Assembly (NCBI GenBank): GCA_946408825.1
Contig: CAMJTU010000001.1
Span: forward strand, 186,001-250,000
DNA length: 64,000 bases
Origin: an uncultured Planctomycetaceae bacterium
Lineage (GTDB): Bacteria > Planctomycetota > Planctomycetia > Pirellulales > Thermoguttaceae
Direction of reading: 5' to 3'
Below, piece by piece: positions 1-8,505 of the stretch. The notes below the pieces were generated by a model. That model saw only the letters and a program-made list of their open reading frames with translations. It was not told where the DNA came from and made no database searches. Position numbers and translations under genes: made by a program. Every line of letters begins with the position of its first letter. The first letter of the stretch is position 1.

Positions 1-1034
1 GCCGCGTTGAAGTTCGCCGATTCGAGCATGACGCGCGTCGTCTTGCCCGTGATTTCCGTCTCCAGCCCGCCCATGATTCCCGCAACCGCGACCGGTTTGT
101 CGCCGTCGCATATCATGAGGTCTTCGGGGATCATCTTACGTTCTACGCCGTCAAGCGTTGTGAAGACGCCCTCTTTGCCCATCGCGGCGACGCGAATGTT
201 CGAGACGAGATCCGCGTCGAACGCGTGTGTCGGCTGTCCGAGTTCGAGGCTCACGTAATTCGTCAGATCGACGAGTAGATCGTACGTGCGTTGCCCAAGC
301 GCGTGGAGGCGGCGCTGCATTTTAATCGGGGAGGGAACCTGCGAGGCGCCCGCGTTGATTCCGAAGACGATTCCGGAATAGCAAAGGCACTCGTCGCTTT
401 CGATTGCGACCGGGAACGCCGGAAGGGACGCGTATTGATCGACGTCGTGACGCGGCAACGGTTTAAGCTCGCGATGAAAAACCGCGGCAAGTTCGCGCGC
501 GAATCCGTAATGTCCCCAGAGGTCGGGACGGTGAGTGAGGCTCTTGTTGTCGATTTCGATAAGCGTGTCGGTCTTTGGAACGAAATCGGAGAACTTTGCG
601 CCTGTCGGCGTCGAGGAGGGGCATTCGAAAAGAATCTCGTGCCATTCGCTCATGCCGAGTTCCGCCGCGCTACAGAGGATTCCTTCGCTCTTATAACCGT
701 AAACCTCGGCGGCTTCAATCGTTTTATCGCCGAGCGTGACGCCGGCGGGAGCGAAGGGCGCTTTGAGACCGACGCGAGCGTTCGGGGCGCCGCACACCGT
801 TTGACGAACGACGTCGCCGCAGTCGACTTTGCAGAGCGTTCGCTTTTTGCCCTCAGGCGTCTGGAAGGGTTCGGCGGAGACGATTTCGCCGACGACCACG
901 CCGTCGACAAAACGCGTGATCGTCGAGATTCCTTCGACTTCGGCGGTCGCCATCGTAAGACGGTCCGCGACGAGTTTCGGGTCAAGGTCGGAAATGTCGA
1001 CGAAGTCGGAAATCCAATCCAAAGAGATAAACAT
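1..1034 (-). CDS. pheT: Phenylalanyl-tRNA synthetase beta subunit, N-terminal part (cut by window edge)
   Basis: Beta subunit of the tetrameric enzyme that charges tRNA-Phe in the cytoplasm. About 344 N-terminal residues are present and the frame runs open to base 1, so the C-terminal half lies outside. The start at 1034 gives MFISLDWISDFVDI, a normal PheT beginning. It is followed by the EMAP/tRNA-binding-like domain (about residues 40-150, including KVDCGD, VCGAPN and SEGILCSAAELG), the conserved IEIDNKSLTHRPDLWGHYG stretch, and near the edge the GIMGG and VMLESANFN motifs of the B3/B4 editing region. It lies 117 bases downstream of argF on the same strand. That gap holds a GC-rich inverted repeat (1102-1138) that may be a weak terminator. 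No pheS is visible. Confidence 0.95.
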   Translation of the reverse strand, partial: MFISLDWISDFVDISDLDPKLVADRLTMATAEVEGISTITRFVDGVVVGEIVSAEPFQTPEGKKRTLCKVDCGDVVRQTVCGAPNARVGLKAPFAPAGVTLGDKTIEAAEVYGYKSEGILCSAAELGMSEWHEILFECPSSTPTGAKFSDFVPKTDTLIEIDNKSLTHRPDLWGHYGFARELAAVFHRELKPLPRHDVDQYASLPAFPVAIESDECLCYSGIVFGINAGASQVPSPIKMQRRLHALGQRTYDLLVDLTNYVSLELGQPTHAFDADLVSNIRVAAMGKEGVFTTLDGVERKMIPEDLMICDGDKPVAVAGIMGGLETEITGKTTRVMLESANFNA

Positions 1035-1151
1035 GAGCGCCTCTAAGAGTAAAAAGCGGCGACGGCGTCGCGACAGGGGAGGGGTGTTCGGTTATGGAAA
1101 TCGCCGGACGTTCACGGCGAACGTCGGAACGACCGGCGTATACTTACGCAG

Positions 1152-2087
1152 TCAGTTTCTGAGGAGCCAGAGGAGCAATCCCTTCTGGGCGTGCATTCTG
1201 TTTTCCGCCTCTTCGACGATGCGACTTTGGGGAGAATCGATGACCTCGTCGGTCACCTCGAGACCGCGTCGCGCGGGGAGACAGTGCATGAAGATCGCGT
1301 CTTTCCTCGCATGTTTCATGAGCGCCGCGTTCACTTGGAAGGGCGCGAACTTCTCGAGCCGTTCCTTTTCTTCCGCCTCTTCGCCCATGCTGACCCACAC
1401 GTCGGTGTAGACGACCCGCGCGCCGCGAACCGCGTCGGCGGGGTTCTCATGGAGACTGAGTTCAAAGCCAGGCTGCCGCAGTCGCGTAAGCTCTTGGATT
1501 TCTTCCTTTGTAAAGTGATACCCGACCGGCGACGAAAGCGCGATATGAACGCCAAACATCGCGGCGGCCTCCACGAGACTCGCCGAGACGTTGTTGGAGT
1601 CGCCGACCCAAGCGATCTTGACGTCGTCGAAAGAACCGAACTCTTCGTAAATCGTGAGCATGTCGGCGAGCGCTTGACACGGGTGAGCCTTGTCGGTCAG
1701 CGCGTTGATTACGGGAACAGACGACCACGAGGCGAATTCTTGAACGACTTTATGGCTCTTCGCGCGGAAGACGATGCAGTCGACCATCGAACTCAGGACG
1801 CGCGCGACGTCTTTGATCGCTTCGCGCGTGCCGATTCCGACATGACGATCCTCAAGAAGCATCGCGGAGCCGCCGAGATGGTTGATTCCCGCCTCGAAAC
1901 TGACGCGGGTGCGGAGCGACATCTTCTCAAAAATCATGCCGAGGACTTTGCCGTCGAGCAGTTTTTCGCGGACTCCGTTTTTGTAGGCCTTCTTGAGCTC
2001 GATCGCTTCGTGGAAAATCGCCTTGAGTTCTTCAACTTCAAGATCGGACAGAGTTAGGAGGTGACGTATGGGGGTCATTTGATTCAT
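1152..2087 (-). CDS. argF: Ornithine carbamoyltransferase
   Basis: Transfers the carbamoyl group of carbamoyl phosphate to ornithine to give citrulline in cytoplasmic arginine synthesis. At 311 residues it is of normal length. Visible motifs are the carbamoyl-phosphate loop SLRTR (57-61), HPCQ (135-138), the ornithine-binding region WVGDSNN (160-166), and the catalytic HCLP (268-271). The carbamoyl-phosphate loop reads S-L-R-T instead of the textbook S-T-R-T; from memory this variant occurs in other active bacterial enzymes. The ATG overlaps the argD stop as ATGA, so the two genes are translationally coupled in an argB-argD-argF order. HCLP and the ornithine-type SMG loop argue against aspartate carbamoyltransferase. 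Confidence 0.95.
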   Translation of the reverse strand: MNQMTPIRHLLTLSDLEVEELKAIFHEAIELKKAYKNGVREKLLDGKVLGMIFEKMSLRTRVSFEAGINHLGGSAMLLEDRHVGIGTREAIKDVARVLSSMVDCIVFRAKSHKVVQEFASWSSVPVINALTDKAHPCQALADMLTIYEEFGSFDDVKIAWVGDSNNVSASLVEAAAMFGVHIALSSPVGYHFTKEEIQELTRLRQPGFELSLHENPADAVRGARVVYTDVWVSMGEEAEEKERLEKFAPFQVNAALMKHARKDAIFMHCLPARRGLEVTDEVIDSPQSRIVEEAENRMHAQKGLLLWLLRN

Positions 2088-3271
2088 GCTCCCTTCTTCA
2101 ATGCGGCTTCGAGGACTGCAAGCCCCTCGTCGACGACGTCTAGCGGCGTGTTGACCGCCGGCAGAAGTCGGATGACTTTACCGTGAGTGCAGTTAATGAG
2201 GACGCGGTTCTCCATGCAACGTTCGACGAAGCAGGCGCCGTCGATCTTGAGCTCAAGCCCAATCATTCCGGCGACGCCGCGGACGTCGGCGACGATATCC
2301 ATGTCTTTTTTCCATTCGTTCATTTTCGCCATGACGTGTTCGCCGAGTTTCGTCGCCGCGTCGAGATAGCCGAATTCTTCGACCATCTTAATCGTAGCGA
2401 TTCCGGCGCTTGCCGCGACGGGGTTGCCGCCAAACGTCGACGCGTGCATGCCGCGCCGCAGACTCGGCGCCAATTCGGTTTTGCAGAGCATCGCGCCCGC
2501 CGCGACGCCGCTGCAGATCGTTTTCGCAAGCGTCATGACGTCGGGGGTCACGCCAAAATACTGGTATGCGAACCATCGGCCGGTACGTCCGCAGCCCGTT
2601 TGAACTTCGTCGAAAATCAGGAGCAGACCGTGCTTGTCGCAAAGGTCGCGCAAACCTTGCAGGAACCCCTTCGGCGGCATGTTGACGCCGCCTTCGCCCT
2701 GAATCGGCTCGATCATGATAGCGGCCGTCTCGTCGTCGATCGCCGCCTCGACCGCGGCGAGGTCGCCGAACGGACAGTAGACGAAGCCTGGCAACAACGG
2801 TTCAAGCCCCTGGTGATATTTTTCCTGCGCGGTCGCCGTTACGGTCGCCATCGTGCGGCCATGGAACGAATTCAGGAACGTAATAATCTTGTACTTGCCC
2901 TTGGGCGTGTGAAGTCGCGCGAGTTTGATCGCCGCCTCGTTCGCTTCCGCGCCGGAGTTACAGAAGAACGCCTTGCCGCCGAAACTACGCTCAGAGAGCA
3001 TCTGCGCCCATACTCCTTGTTCTTCCATGTGCCAGCTGTTCGGCACATGAAGGAGCCGTTCGACCTGGTCCTTGAGCGCGTCGACGACCGGCTTGGGGCT
3101 GTGCCCGAACATGTTGCAACCCCAGCCGGGGAAGAAGTCTATATAACGGTTCCCTTCGGCGTCGAAGATGAAAGGACCTTCTCCCCGCGTCAACGCGACG
3201 GGGTATCGCGTATAGTTCGGAATGACGTATTTGTCAAAGAGAGCGATAATTTCCTGCGAACTTCTAGCCAT
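2084..3271 (-). CDS. argD: Acetylornithine aminotransferase
   Basis: Class III PLP-dependent aminotransferase that converts N-acetylglutamate semialdehyde to N-acetylornithine using glutamate. At 395 residues it is full length. The PLP-phosphate loop NSGAEANE (106-113), the cofactor Asp in FDEVQTG (D221) and the Schiff-base lysine in TLAK (K250) are all visible, as are the GRTG and GEGG motifs. It lies between argB (85 bases upstream) and argF (4-base overlap), which settles the arginine role over related ornithine or succinylornithine aminotransferases. No argJ, argC or argE is present, so other steps of the pathway must be encoded elsewhere. Confidence 0.95.
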   Translation of the reverse strand: MARSSQEIIALFDKYVIPNYTRYPVALTRGEGPFIFDAEGNRYIDFFPGWGCNMFGHSPKPVVDALKDQVERLLHVPNSWHMEEQGVWAQMLSERSFGGKAFFCNSGAEANEAAIKLARLHTPKGKYKIITFLNSFHGRTMATVTATAQEKYHQGLEPLLPGFVYCPFGDLAAVEAAIDDETAAIMIEPIQGEGGVNMPPKGFLQGLRDLCDKHGLLLIFDEVQTGCGRTGRWFAYQYFGVTPDVMTLAKTICSGVAAGAMLCKTELAPSLRRGMHASTFGGNPVAASAGIATIKMVEEFGYLDAATKLGEHVMAKMNEWKKDMDIVADVRGVAGMIGLELKIDGACFVERCMENRVLINCTHGKVIRLLPAVNTPLDVVDEGLAVLEAALKKGA

Positions 3272-3356
3272 GACGAATATCTTCCTTATTCAAGGCGCGT
3301 TAAGCCCGCCCAAACGACCTCGTCGTCGGCGGAGCGCCGGGTTTTGCGTTTTCTAC

Positions 3357-4253
3357 TTATCGACGACTATCGACGATCTCAGTGCCGACGCCCTGACTCG
3401 TGAAGATTTCAAGCAAAATCGCGTGCCGGAGACGTCCGTTGATGATGTGAATCTTTTCTACCCCGCTCTCAATCGTCTTCAGGCACGATTGGATCTTGGG
3501 AATCATCCCGCCGACAATCGCGCCCGAGTTGAGAAGTTTACGCGCCTGTTCCGCCGTAAGGGATTCGATCATCGAATTAGCGTCGTTCGGATCGGCGCGA
3601 ACGCCGTTGACTTCGCTTACGAAAATCAGCTTGTGCGCGTGAAGCTGCCTTGCGACCTCGGTCGCCGCGACGTCCGCGTTGACGTTAAGACCGTGCCCTT
3701 CCGCGTCGTCGACGAGCGTATACGACGGGATAATCGGAATGACGCCCTGTCCGCAACATTCTTTGATCGCGTCGACGTCGACCCGCGTGACTTCGCCGAC
3801 CCATCCGAGATCGACGTCGGCGCCGGACTCGTCTTTTAACGTCGCCTTTTTGCCGTAAAGCACGTTTGTTCCGTAAGGCTCGGAAAGCGCTTTCGCCGAG
3901 CCGCCGTAAAATTGCAGACGTTCGACGAGCGTTCCGGAAATCTGTTTCGCGAGAACTTCGCGGACGACTTCAAGCGTCGCGTCGTCGGTATAACGACGTC
4001 CTTGGACGAATCGAGGCGAGATTCCCGCCTTTTTCATCGCGTCGCTAATCGCCGCGCCGCCGCCGTGAACGACGACCGGCTGCATGCCGACGGTTTCCAT
4101 AAAGACGAGATCCGTCAGCAGGTGCATCATTGCGACGGAGTCTTCCATAAGACTTCCGCCGAGCTTGACGACCGTGATCTTGCCGCGATGTTCGCGTATC
4201 CACTTCATCGCTTCAATCAGGACGTCCGCTTTTTCGCTTGCCAGTCCAGTCAT
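3357..4253 (-). CDS. argB: Acetylglutamate kinase
   Basis: Phosphorylates N-acetylglutamate, the second step of arginine synthesis and often the feedback-controlled one. The 298-residue protein has the amino-acid-kinase landmarks: VVKLGGSLM for ATP binding (about 28-36), the substrate loop VVVHGGGAAI (about 60-69), NVNADVAA, FVSEVNGV and the C-terminal GGMIPKIQSC segment. It is the first gene of the argB-argD-argF run. The gap to rpsR (4254-4493) holds an inverted repeat at 4382-4448, and no convincing argB promoter was found there. Confidence 0.95.
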   Translation of the reverse strand: MTGLASEKADVLIEAMKWIREHRGKITVVKLGGSLMEDSVAMMHLLTDLVFMETVGMQPVVVHGGGAAISDAMKKAGISPRFVQGRRYTDDATLEVVREVLAKQISGTLVERLQFYGGSAKALSEPYGTNVLYGKKATLKDESGADVDLGWVGEVTRVDVDAIKECCGQGVIPIIPSYTLVDDAEGHGLNVNADVAATEVARQLHAHKLIFVSEVNGVRADPNDANSMIESLTAEQARKLLNSGAIVGGMIPKIQSCLKTIESGVEKIHIINGRLRHAILLEIFTSQGVGTEIVDSRR

Positions 4254-4381
4254 TGTCGATAAATCCTTCTAAAAGACGAACCTCGCCGTCTAAACTAAAA
4301 CCCTGAAAGGATATCTTCGCGCCCCTGCAAATCCCCGTTTTTCGCTTCATATCAGACGCGAAAGAGTCGGGACATAAAATG

Positions 4382-4448
4382 AACAAAAGGTTTTGCGGTT
4401 TAACGCCCAGCTCGAAGTCGGACGTGAAATGCGCAAAACCTGTTTGTT
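4382..4448 (-). repeat. Near-perfect inverted repeat between rpsR and argB
   Basis: The left arm (4382-4397, AACAAAAGGTTTTGCG) and right arm (4432-4448) match over 16 positions apart from one extra base, around a loop of 34 bases. Read on the minus strand, the hairpin lies 46 bases past the rpsR stop and is followed by a moderately T-rich stretch. It may be a large-loop terminator or an RNA stability element. Nothing else is recognised in this 240-base gap. Confidence 0.5.
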
Positions 4449-4493
4449 GTCATGCCTGTGAGTCAGGCGACGCTTTTGAGCGAAACGCCGGAA

Positions 4494-4775
4494 TCAGTCG
4501 CCGACGTAAGGCATGAGCGCCATGAAACGAGCGCGCTTAACGGCGGCTGCGACGGCATGCTGAGACGCCGCGGAGCAACCCGTCTTGCGACGGCTGATGA
4601 TTTTGCCTTGACGGCTCGTGAGTTTCTTGAGCAATTCGACGTCCTTGTAATCGACGTACATCGGACGCATACGCTCGCCGTTCGGGCAAAGGGGATCGCG
4701 CTTCTTGCTGTGAACCTTAGCCTTGGAACGTTTACGATTGATACGATCTTTCTTGAATGCCGGAGGTTTGGACAT
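4494..4775 (-). CDS. rpsR: 30S ribosomal protein S18
   Basis: Small-subunit ribosomal protein that sits with S6 on the platform. The 93-residue product has the S18 core [19 protein letters not shown], followed by [12 protein letters not shown] and the terminal [13 protein letters not shown] basic extension of about 35 residues precedes the core. The usual neighbours rpsF, ssb and rplI are absent, so it stands alone here. Transcription probably starts at the promoter near 5015-5042, leaving a leader of roughly 230 bases. Confidence 0.95.
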   Translation of the reverse strand: MSKPPAFKKDRINRKRSKAKVHSKKRDPLCPNGERMRPMYVDYKDVELLKKLTSRQGKIISRRKTGCSAASQHAVAAAVKRARFMALMPYVGD

Positions 4776-5014
4776 GAAATCGACCTGTTTAACCTGTTGT
4801 TATGCTCGCTCCGTCCCTCGACGGGCTCGCAAAATGCTGAACTTTTACGCGAAGTCGCGCTTTTCGTTATACGCCTGCCAGATTCCGCTCCTTGAAGGAA
4901 AAAGGAATCGGCGTTTGATTTCCGCGCTGTTGAGCGTAAGAGAGGATCACATTCTCGAAGCGCTCGGGCGGCGGCGTTCTCGGGGAAATCTACCGGCGTC
5001 TATATTTGTGCCAA

Positions 5015-5042
5015 ATTATAACAACCTGAACATTCCCCACAA
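5015..5042 (-). promoter_or_regulatory. Candidate promoter for rpsR
   Basis: On the minus strand a perfect TATAAT (5015-5020) lies 16 bases from TTGTGG (5037-5042). It is inside the 340-base gap 4776-5115 upstream of rpsR. Apart from this, the gap shows only AT-rich sequence and no credible ORF. The -35 box is weak. Confidence 0.5.
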
Positions 5043-5115
5043 GGGGCGTTTTAGAGGAAAAAGGTCATTTCTCCAGTTTAACAATCAGAAAAGTTGGAAA
5101 AGACGTCCCGTCGCG

Positions 5116-6087
5116 TTATTCGTCCGTCTTGAGAATTGAATTGATCCATTCTTGACGTTCGTCGTTTTCCGCCGGTTTTTGCGACGTCGTTTCGTCGCGT
5201 CGTGGTTTCCTGGGAATAGACGCCGACTCTTTTTCCAGCTCGTCGACAAGGCGGCAGACGATAAGATCGAGCGTTTCGAGTTCGCGCGTTCCCAGTTCGC
5301 GGCGCCTTTCGGAAAAGAACCACGCGACGCCGAGCGTCGTCGTGTCCGACGCCACGGGAACGCAGACGGAACATGGGAAGGACTCCGGCGCCTTCCATTC
5401 TTCCGCGAGGTAGTCGTCGTTGAGCGTCACGGCGCTGCCAAGGAGAGCCTCGACTTCGGCGCGCGCGCCGCGAAGAGGACGCGGAGGATCAAGATAACGG
5501 TCGTCTGGCAATCCCCACACGGCGCGAGTTTTGAGGGTCGTCGTGGCGTCGTCGAGGAGATAGAGCGCCGCGGCGGAAAAATCGCCTAACGCTCTTGCGC
5601 CGGAACGCAGCACGTCGCGAAGTCGCGACGAGATTTGAGCGCGAGAACGCTTCTTGTTTGGAACGTCGGTCGCGAGCGCGGCAAGTTCCCCTTCGCGCGA
5701 AGCAAGCGCGTCGCGCCAGCGGCAATTCTCCGCGAGCAACCCTGCGACGAGGGTCGCAAGACGACGCGCGTCGCTCCAGTCGACGCGGGGGTAGTCTCCC
5801 GGACTGCGCGAGAGTTTGAGCGTTCCGTAAACGCGAACGCCTAGTTCGCCGACAGGGAAGGATTCGACGCGCTCAAGGGGGGAAACGTCGTCGTTGTCGA
5901 CGGCGGTTTCGGTCGCCGCAGGCTTCGCGCCGGGACGGACAAAATTCAGGTCGTATCCCACTATTTTTCGAAAAGTTCTCAACGCTTCCGACGCGACTCC
6001 GAGCGCGGGCGCGTCGTACGTGTCAAATGGGCGTTCTAGGGAGGGGAATTCTTTGAAGGTTGCGTCGTCGTGATTTTCGGGAAGCAT
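5116..6087 (-). CDS. GAF-domain protein
   Basis: Cytoplasmic protein of about 323 residues with no signal peptide. Roughly residues 145-300 form a GAF-like domain: a helix with RLRDVLRSGARALGDFSAAALYLLDD, then AVWGLP, a paired strand ending SVCVPVASDTTTLGVAWFF, and a closing helix TRELETLDLIVCRLVDELEKE. GAF domains bind small ligands or mediate dimerisation in signalling, but no output domain is visible. The C-terminal tail is charged. The frame stays open to 6255, but the added N-terminus is Arg-rich and unlike a domain, so the ATG at 6087 is preferred. The ligand is unknown. Confidence 0.65.
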   Translation of the reverse strand: MLPENHDDATFKEFPSLERPFDTYDAPALGVASEALRTFRKIVGYDLNFVRPGAKPAATETAVDNDDVSPLERVESFPVGELGVRVYGTLKLSRSPGDYPRVDWSDARRLATLVAGLLAENCRWRDALASREGELAALATDVPNKKRSRAQISSRLRDVLRSGARALGDFSAAALYLLDDATTTLKTRAVWGLPDDRYLDPPRPLRGARAEVEALLGSAVTLNDDYLAEEWKAPESFPCSVCVPVASDTTTLGVAWFFSERRRELGTRELETLDLIVCRLVDELEKESASIPRKPRRDETTSQKPAENDERQEWINSILKTDE

Positions 6088-6473
6088 CTGACCTGATCCG
6101 TAATGTTGACGTCGTGAACGAACGTCGTCCGAGCGTCCGAACGACGTCGGAGCGCGAACGTTTGGAAAACCAACAGAACGTCGCCGCCCTGTTAGGTCGT
6201 CCTGAAATGAATCGACCTTTATGACGAAAAATGACAAGAAAAGCGTCGAGGGCAAGATTTTTCCGTTTGGACTGGTTGCGCGTGAAAGTCAGTTTGAATC
6301 AACCTGTAGCGTCTGGAACGGCAGAGGACGCGATTTCAAGGAAGATTTAAGGAAATATCTTGAATTTTTCGTGAGGCGACGCCGCCCGGCGTTTTCCTTC
6401 TAAACGTTAGAATCCGTGAAATCGCCTGACTCGTCGTTTTTTTCGAAAAAAAAACGGCGGCGACTGTTTTTAA

Positions 6474-6501
6474 TTGACCTCGCGCTGGTTATCATTATAC
6501 T
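6474..6501 (+). promoter_or_regulatory. Promoter for the PQQ-type propeller gene
   Basis: TTGACC (6474-6479), 16 bases, TATACT (6496-6501). It lies in the 561-base divergent gap 6088-6648 and would give a leader of about 140 bases before 6649. An A/T hairpin (around 6433-6455) just upstream may insulate the two divergent units. Nothing else was recognised in the gap. Confidence 0.7.
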
Positions 6502-6648
6502 GAATAGGGAAAGCTCTTTTTCCGTCGCCGAACTCCGTAAAACCGGGCGTCTCAGGAGAAAGAAATTTCGACGAAAGGCTAGAGCCGAGGCTGCGGGTCG
6601 CTTGCGCGGCTTTGTCGGCGTCGTATACGAATATCAGAGGTTTCACGC

Positions 6649-8352
6649 ATGAAACGACTTTTCACAGCGATTGTTCTCAGTCTTTGCGCGTTCGTCGCGT
6701 CGAACGCGTACGCGGTTGGAGTCGCGCCTTCGAAACTGATCTCCGAAGCCGACGCGAACGCCGTCGGATTGACACGAGCGTGGTTCGCGCAAGCGACGCT
6801 TAATCGGGAATTTGAAGAGGTTCAGAGCGCGACGGTCCAAGACGGCGTTCTTTTCGTCACGACGTCCGACGGTTTTCTTCAGGCGTTTGACGCGGAAACC
6901 GGCGCCGTGTTGTGGACTGTTTCCGTCGGAAGCGAGTACCTTTTGCCGCCGTCCGTCAATAGCCGCGTCGTCGCGGTCGTTTGCGGGACGACCCTTGTGA
7001 TTTACGACCGTTTCACGGGTAAGAAACTTGCCGAGACGGAGGTTTACGGTCAGCCGTCGTCGGGACCGGTTCTTAGCGAACGCGAATGCTACGTGCCGAT
7101 TTTTTCCGAGAAGATTCTCGCGTACCCCATTGTCCGCGCCAAACAGGAGCAGCTCCAGGTCAACGCCGCTATCGCCAATATGGAAGGCGTGATCAAGGAC
7201 AATAACACCGTCGGCCCCGAGATGGCGAACAAATTCGCCAACGTCGCGCGGGAGGTCGATTCTCGATATGAAATTGAGCCTCTTGACGACGTCCGTCCTT
7301 TTGTCACTGCGACGTTTGGCGTTTCGTTGACGACGCCCGTCATGGGAACGCAGTCTTATGAGCTCGACGTCGTATCATGGACGTCGGAAAAGGGCTGGAT
7401 TCTTTTCGCCGAAATGGAACGCAACGTCGGCGACGCGCCTTTCAAGTTGCTTTATAAACTTCAGGACCGTCCGAATTTTGCCTATATTAACGAGCGCCGT
7501 CTTGGCAACCGCGCTCTTGTTCCGCGTTCCGACGTCGAAGCGACGCCCTTCTTCGTGCCTGAAGACCGCAGCGTTCAGAACATGAGACTTGCGCCTGAGC
7601 GTCGTAAGGGCGGAATGTTCGTCGTCGGCTCCATGTCGGGACACGTGTTCGCGATGAACGACGTTACGGGGCTTTTACGCTGGACGTACGTCACGGACAA
7701 GCCGATTTCCGAGCAGATCGCCGCGTTTGGCGATTACGCTTTTATCCCGACTGAAAACGGCGATTATTTTGCCGTCGCGCTTCGCGACGGTAAAGAAGCG
7801 TGGCGCGCGACCAACGTCGCTCGCACCGTCGCGTCGTCCGCCTCGCGTCTCTATGCGGTCGACACGCTCAATCGCCTAGCGATCATCGATCGCGAGACCG
7901 GCGCGCGAGTAAAGACGCTCGATATCGGCAATTCGAAGTTCCAGGTTTTCAATCAGTGGACCGACCGCGTCTACGTCGTGACGAGCGACGGTTTGATCCA
8001 GTGTCTCCATGAAACGCAGCAGGTCGAGCCGCTGCGTCATCGCGAGAGTTGCCAGACGATTAACGATCGCATTGTTGCGGCGCTCATGAAAGACAGGGGC
8101 GCGACCGTCGATACTACGAAACCTTCCACGCCAGCCGCGACGGCAAACGTCGTCGAGGAGCAGGATGAAGACGACGATCCGTTCGGAACGAGCGATTCCG
8201 ACGCCGGTAGTTCCAACGCCGCCGTCGACGAAGAAGAGGAAGAAGACGACCCCTTCGGCGGCGATTCTACCGACGACGCCGGCGTTCCCGCCTCTGACGA
8301 GGAGAACGACGATCCCTTCGGAGGCGACGAAGAGGAAGATCCGTTCAGTTGA
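6649..8352 (+). CDS. Secreted PQQ-like beta-propeller protein with acidic DPF-repeat tail
   Basis: The 567-residue protein has a clear Sec signal peptide ending near SNAYA (about residue 22). The body carries quinoprotein-type propeller strands, such as LFVTTSDGFLQAFDAETGAVLW (about 66-87), VVGSMSGHVFAMNDVTGLLRW and YFAVALRDGKEAW. These are structural repeats; no catalytic dehydrogenase residues or heme motif are evident, so a binding or scaffold role outside the cytoplasm is the safer inference. The last 60 residues are nearly all Asp/Glu/Ser and carry four DPF motifs (DDPFG, DDPFG, DDPFG, EDPFS). Such a tail is unusual for a propeller. It is followed 153 bases later by the first cytochrome gene and could be cotranscribed with it. 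Confidence 0.8.
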   Translation: MKRLFTAIVLSLCAFVASNAYAVGVAPSKLISEADANAVGLTRAWFAQATLNREFEEVQSATVQDGVLFVTTSDGFLQAFDAETGAVLWTVSVGSEYLLPPSVNSRVVAVVCGTTLVIYDRFTGKKLAETEVYGQPSSGPVLSERECYVPIFSEKILAYPIVRAKQEQLQVNAAIANMEGVIKDNNTVGPEMANKFANVAREVDSRYEIEPLDDVRPFVTATFGVSLTTPVMGTQSYELDVVSWTSEKGWILFAEMERNVGDAPFKLLYKLQDRPNFAYINERRLGNRALVPRSDVEATPFFVPEDRSVQNMRLAPERRKGGMFVVGSMSGHVFAMNDVTGLLRWTYVTDKPISEQIAAFGDYAFIPTENGDYFAVALRDGKEAWRATNVARTVASSASRLYAVDTLNRLAIIDRETGARVKTLDIGNSKFQVFNQWTDRVYVVTSDGLIQCLHETQQVEPLRHRESCQTINDRIVAALMKDRGATVDTTKPSTPAATANVVEEQDEDDDPFGTSDSDAGSSNAAVDEEEEEDDPFGGDSTDDAGVPASDEENDDPFGGDEEEDPFS

Positions 8353-8505
8353 TAATCAAGCGTCTTTCCAGTTGACGTCAAGCGCGTCGGACGGTTTGTT
8401 CGGCGCGTTTTTTAATATGTCGGTAAAACCGTTTACTTCGTTAAAAGGGAAAATGGCGCGCGACGTCCTTCTTTTGACGGCGCGATATTAGGAGTAGGAT
8501 CGGAG

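Noticed and set aside
291..1046. 251-codon plus-strand frame
   Set aside because: Antisense to pheT, whose product is clearly recognisable on the minus strand.
2183..3403. 406-codon plus-strand frame over argD
   Set aside because: Antisense shadow; the argD protein has all catalytic motifs.
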